A program made the translations under genes and the position numbers. This document shows positions 62,537 to 64,000 of a stretch of 64,000 nucleotides of DNA, piece after piece. Below the pieces are notes generated by a model. The model ran no database searches, was not told the origin of the DNA, and saw only the letters and a program-made list of their open reading frames with translations. Origin of the DNA: Archangium minus (lineage in GTDB: Bacteria > Myxococcota > Myxococcia > Myxococcales > Myxococcaceae); assembly GCF_044360475.1 (NCBI RefSeq), contig NZ_CP043494.1, forward strand, positions 3,472,001 through 3,536,000, read 5' to 3'. Numbering within the stretch: position 1 is the stretch's first letter; each line of letters opens with the position of its first letter.

Positions 62537-63523
62537 TCAGCGGCGGGCGGCGCGAGGTGCCACCATGCGCCAGCAGCGGTGGATCTCCTTGCGCTGGAAG
62601 TCCTCGGGGATGGAGTCGGGCGTGAGCTCCTCCACCCCCTCGTAGCCGCGCACGGCGGAGTCCTTCAGCTCGAAGTCCAGGAAGTTGGTGGAGAAGTAGA
62701 GGACGCCGCCGGGGGACAGCAGCTCCCGGATGCCCTCCAGCATCCGCACGTGGTCGCGCTGCACGTTGAAGCTGCCCTGCATCCGCTTCGAGGTGGAGAA
62801 GGACGGCGGATCGCACACGACGAGGTCGAAGGTCTCTTCTGGCGCGGTGCGTTGATCCTGCACCCAGGCCATGGCATCCGCGCGCAGCAGGGTGTGGCGC
62901 GGGTCCGACAGCCCGTTGAGGGCGAGGTTGTCCTCGGCCCAGTCGAGGTAGGTGTTGGACAGGTCCACGCTGAGCGTGCGCGAGGCCCCACCCGCGGCGG
63001 CGTACACGGTGAAGGCGCCCGTGTAGCAGAAGAGGTTGAGGAAGCTCTTCCCCTTGGCCTCGTCACGCACCCGGGCGCGCGTCAGCCGGTGGTCCATGAA
63101 GAGGCCGGTGTCCAGGTAGTCGCCGAGGTTCACCCAGAACTTCAGCCCCTGCTCCTCCACCACGATGCGCTCGGTGCCCTCGCCCACCCGGCCGTATTGC
63201 GAGCGGCCCCACGGCTGGGGCAGGTGCGTCTTCACGTGGATGCGCTCCGGCGGCACCTCCAGCACGGCCGTCACCGCCGCCAGCACCTCGGCCCGCTGCT
63301 CCTCCAGGCTCTTCAGCGCCCGCCGGCGCGGGTACTCCACCAGGTGCACCCGGTCCGCGTAGAGGTCCACCGCGTAGGAGTACTCGGGCACGTCCCGGTC
63401 GTACACGCGGAAGGCGGTGAGCCCGCGGGCCTTGGCCCACTTGCGGAAGTGCCGCACGTTCTTGCGCAGGCGGTTCTCGAACATCCCCACCGCCGCTCCG
63501 GAGCCCTGGTCCGCTGTTGTCAT
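62537..63523 (-). CDS. rlmK: RlmK-type 23S rRNA guanine methyltransferase
   Basis: 328 residues from ATG 63523. It opens FENRLRKNVRHFRKWAKARG and contains FLNLFCYTGAFTVYAA (SAM motif), SVDLSNTYLDWAEDN and CDPPSFSTSKR, matching the C-terminal half of E. coli RlmL, which makes m7G2069. The N-terminal RlmL half is absent, so it is a stand-alone RlmK. Confidence 0.9.
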   Translation of the reverse strand: MTTADQGSGAAVGMFENRLRKNVRHFRKWAKARGLTAFRVYDRDVPEYSYAVDLYADRVHLVEYPRRRALKSLEEQRAEVLAAVTAVLEVPPERIHVKTHLPQPWGRSQYGRVGEGTERIVVEEQGLKFWVNLGDYLDTGLFMDHRLTRARVRDEAKGKSFLNLFCYTGAFTVYAAAGGASRTLSVDLSNTYLDWAEDNLALNGLSDPRHTLLRADAMAWVQDQRTAPEETFDLVVCDPPSFSTSKRMQGSFNVQRDHVRMLEGIRELLSPGGVLYFSTNFLDFELKDSAVRGYEGVEELTPDSIPEDFQRKEIHRCWRMVAPRAARR

Positions 63524-63658
63524 GGCTGCCTTGTCCTCTCCCGTACAAACCGCCGCCCCCTCTTCTCCGAGTCCCCGCCGCCCGGCAAGCATTCCGCACG
63601 TGGCACTCGAACCCGCCGACACTCCCGGGGGGAAGGGGAGTGTGATAGGCCCCCGCCC

Positions 63659-64000
63659 ATGCGCTTCGACACCCTCGCCATCCATGCCGGCCAGGAGCCG
63701 GATCCCACCACTGGCGCCATCATGACGCCGGTCTACCTGACCTCTACCTACGTCCAGGCAGGCCCTGGGGAGCACAAGGGCTTCGAGTACAGCCGGACCC
63801 AGAACCCCACCCGCAACGCGCTCCAGGACTGCCTGGCGGCCCTCGAGGGCGCGAAGCATGGCCTCGCCTTCGCCTCGGGTCTGGCCGGCACGGACATGCT
63901 GATGCACCTGCTGGAGGCGGGGGACCACGTCGTCGTGTCCGATGACGTGTACGGCGGCACCTTCCGCATCTTCGACAAGGTCTTCAAGCGCCATGGCCTG
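63659..64000 (+). CDS. Cys/Met metabolism PLP-dependent enzyme (3' end outside window)
   Basis: The first 114 residues of a cystathionine gamma-synthase/lyase family enzyme: FDTLAIHAGQEPDP, PVYLTSTYVQ, YSRTQNPTRNALQ, and FASGLAGTDMLMHLL are the family's N-terminal cofactor and tetramer motifs. The Lys that binds PLP lies beyond the window. Whether synthase or lyase cannot be told. It is divergent from rlmK. Confidence 0.9.
   Translation, partial: MRFDTLAIHAGQEPDPTTGAIMTPVYLTSTYVQAGPGEHKGFEYSRTQNPTRNALQDCLAALEGAKHGLAFASGLAGTDMLMHLLEAGDHVVVSDDVYGGTFRIFDKVFKRHGL

Overview
The window looks like chromosome of a GC-rich, predatory-type myxobacterium of the Cystobacterineae (Archangium, Cystobacter or Myxococcus relatives). 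The supporting signs are very high GC with strong third-position bias, many short lipoproteins with a Cys lipobox, an FHA/TPR membrane protein, stand-alone response regulators, TonB/TonB-receptor fusions, an orphan VgrG module and frequent GTG/TTG starts. The genus is an inference; no rRNA is present. No tRNA, rRNA or CRISPR array was recognised.

Layout. 1-3890 (minus): a KaiB-domain response regulator, a double-domain KaiC ATPase and a 5'-nucleotidase lipoprotein form one co-directional set. 4247-8213: alcohol dehydrogenase, amidohydrolase lipoprotein and a GH43-like beta-propeller protein. 8494-12645: ftsZ, then biotin carboxylase, biotin carrier and enoyl-CoA hydratase. 12667-17542 (minus): receiver-XRE regulator, double-FHA/TPR membrane protein and two tandem paralogous exported proteins. 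17771-23039: GT39-type glycosyltransferase, an ABC exporter pair and an SPFH/SHOCT protein. 23166-28000: metallopeptidase lipoprotein, EpmA-type lysyl transferase, pyrophosphatase and a TonB-like protein. 28105-31277: an NAD salvage operon (pncB, nicotinamidase-like hydrolase, NrtR-type Nudix regulator) with a palindrome in front. 31270-34085 (minus): VgrG plus a DUF6484 partner. 34289-43195: C45 acyltransferase with AraC regulator, methyltransferase-like gene, TonB-fused TonB receptor with lipoprotein, three SAF/CpaB-like genes in a row, and a Coq4-like protein.

44104-47924 holds a cytochrome P450 gene split by a complete IS21-family element (44976-47593) with a 6-bp target duplication. Removing the element and one repeat copy restores a 398-residue P450 reading frame. 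The rest (48060-64000) carries a DUF1801 protein, FAD oxidoreductase, alpha/beta hydrolase, a YkgJ-lipoprotein-glycerate kinase operon, RlmI and RlmK type rRNA methyltransferases, FxsA, a DJ-1/GlxA pair, small lipoproteins, a CPBP protease, IMP dehydrogenase and the start of a Cys/Met-metabolism PLP enzyme.

The most notable items are the receiver-KaiB/KaiC pair, the precisely resolvable IS21 disruption of the P450, the SAF gene triplet without other Flp-pilus genes, the NrtR operon with its candidate operator, and the shared tail between VgrG and its DUF6484 neighbour.
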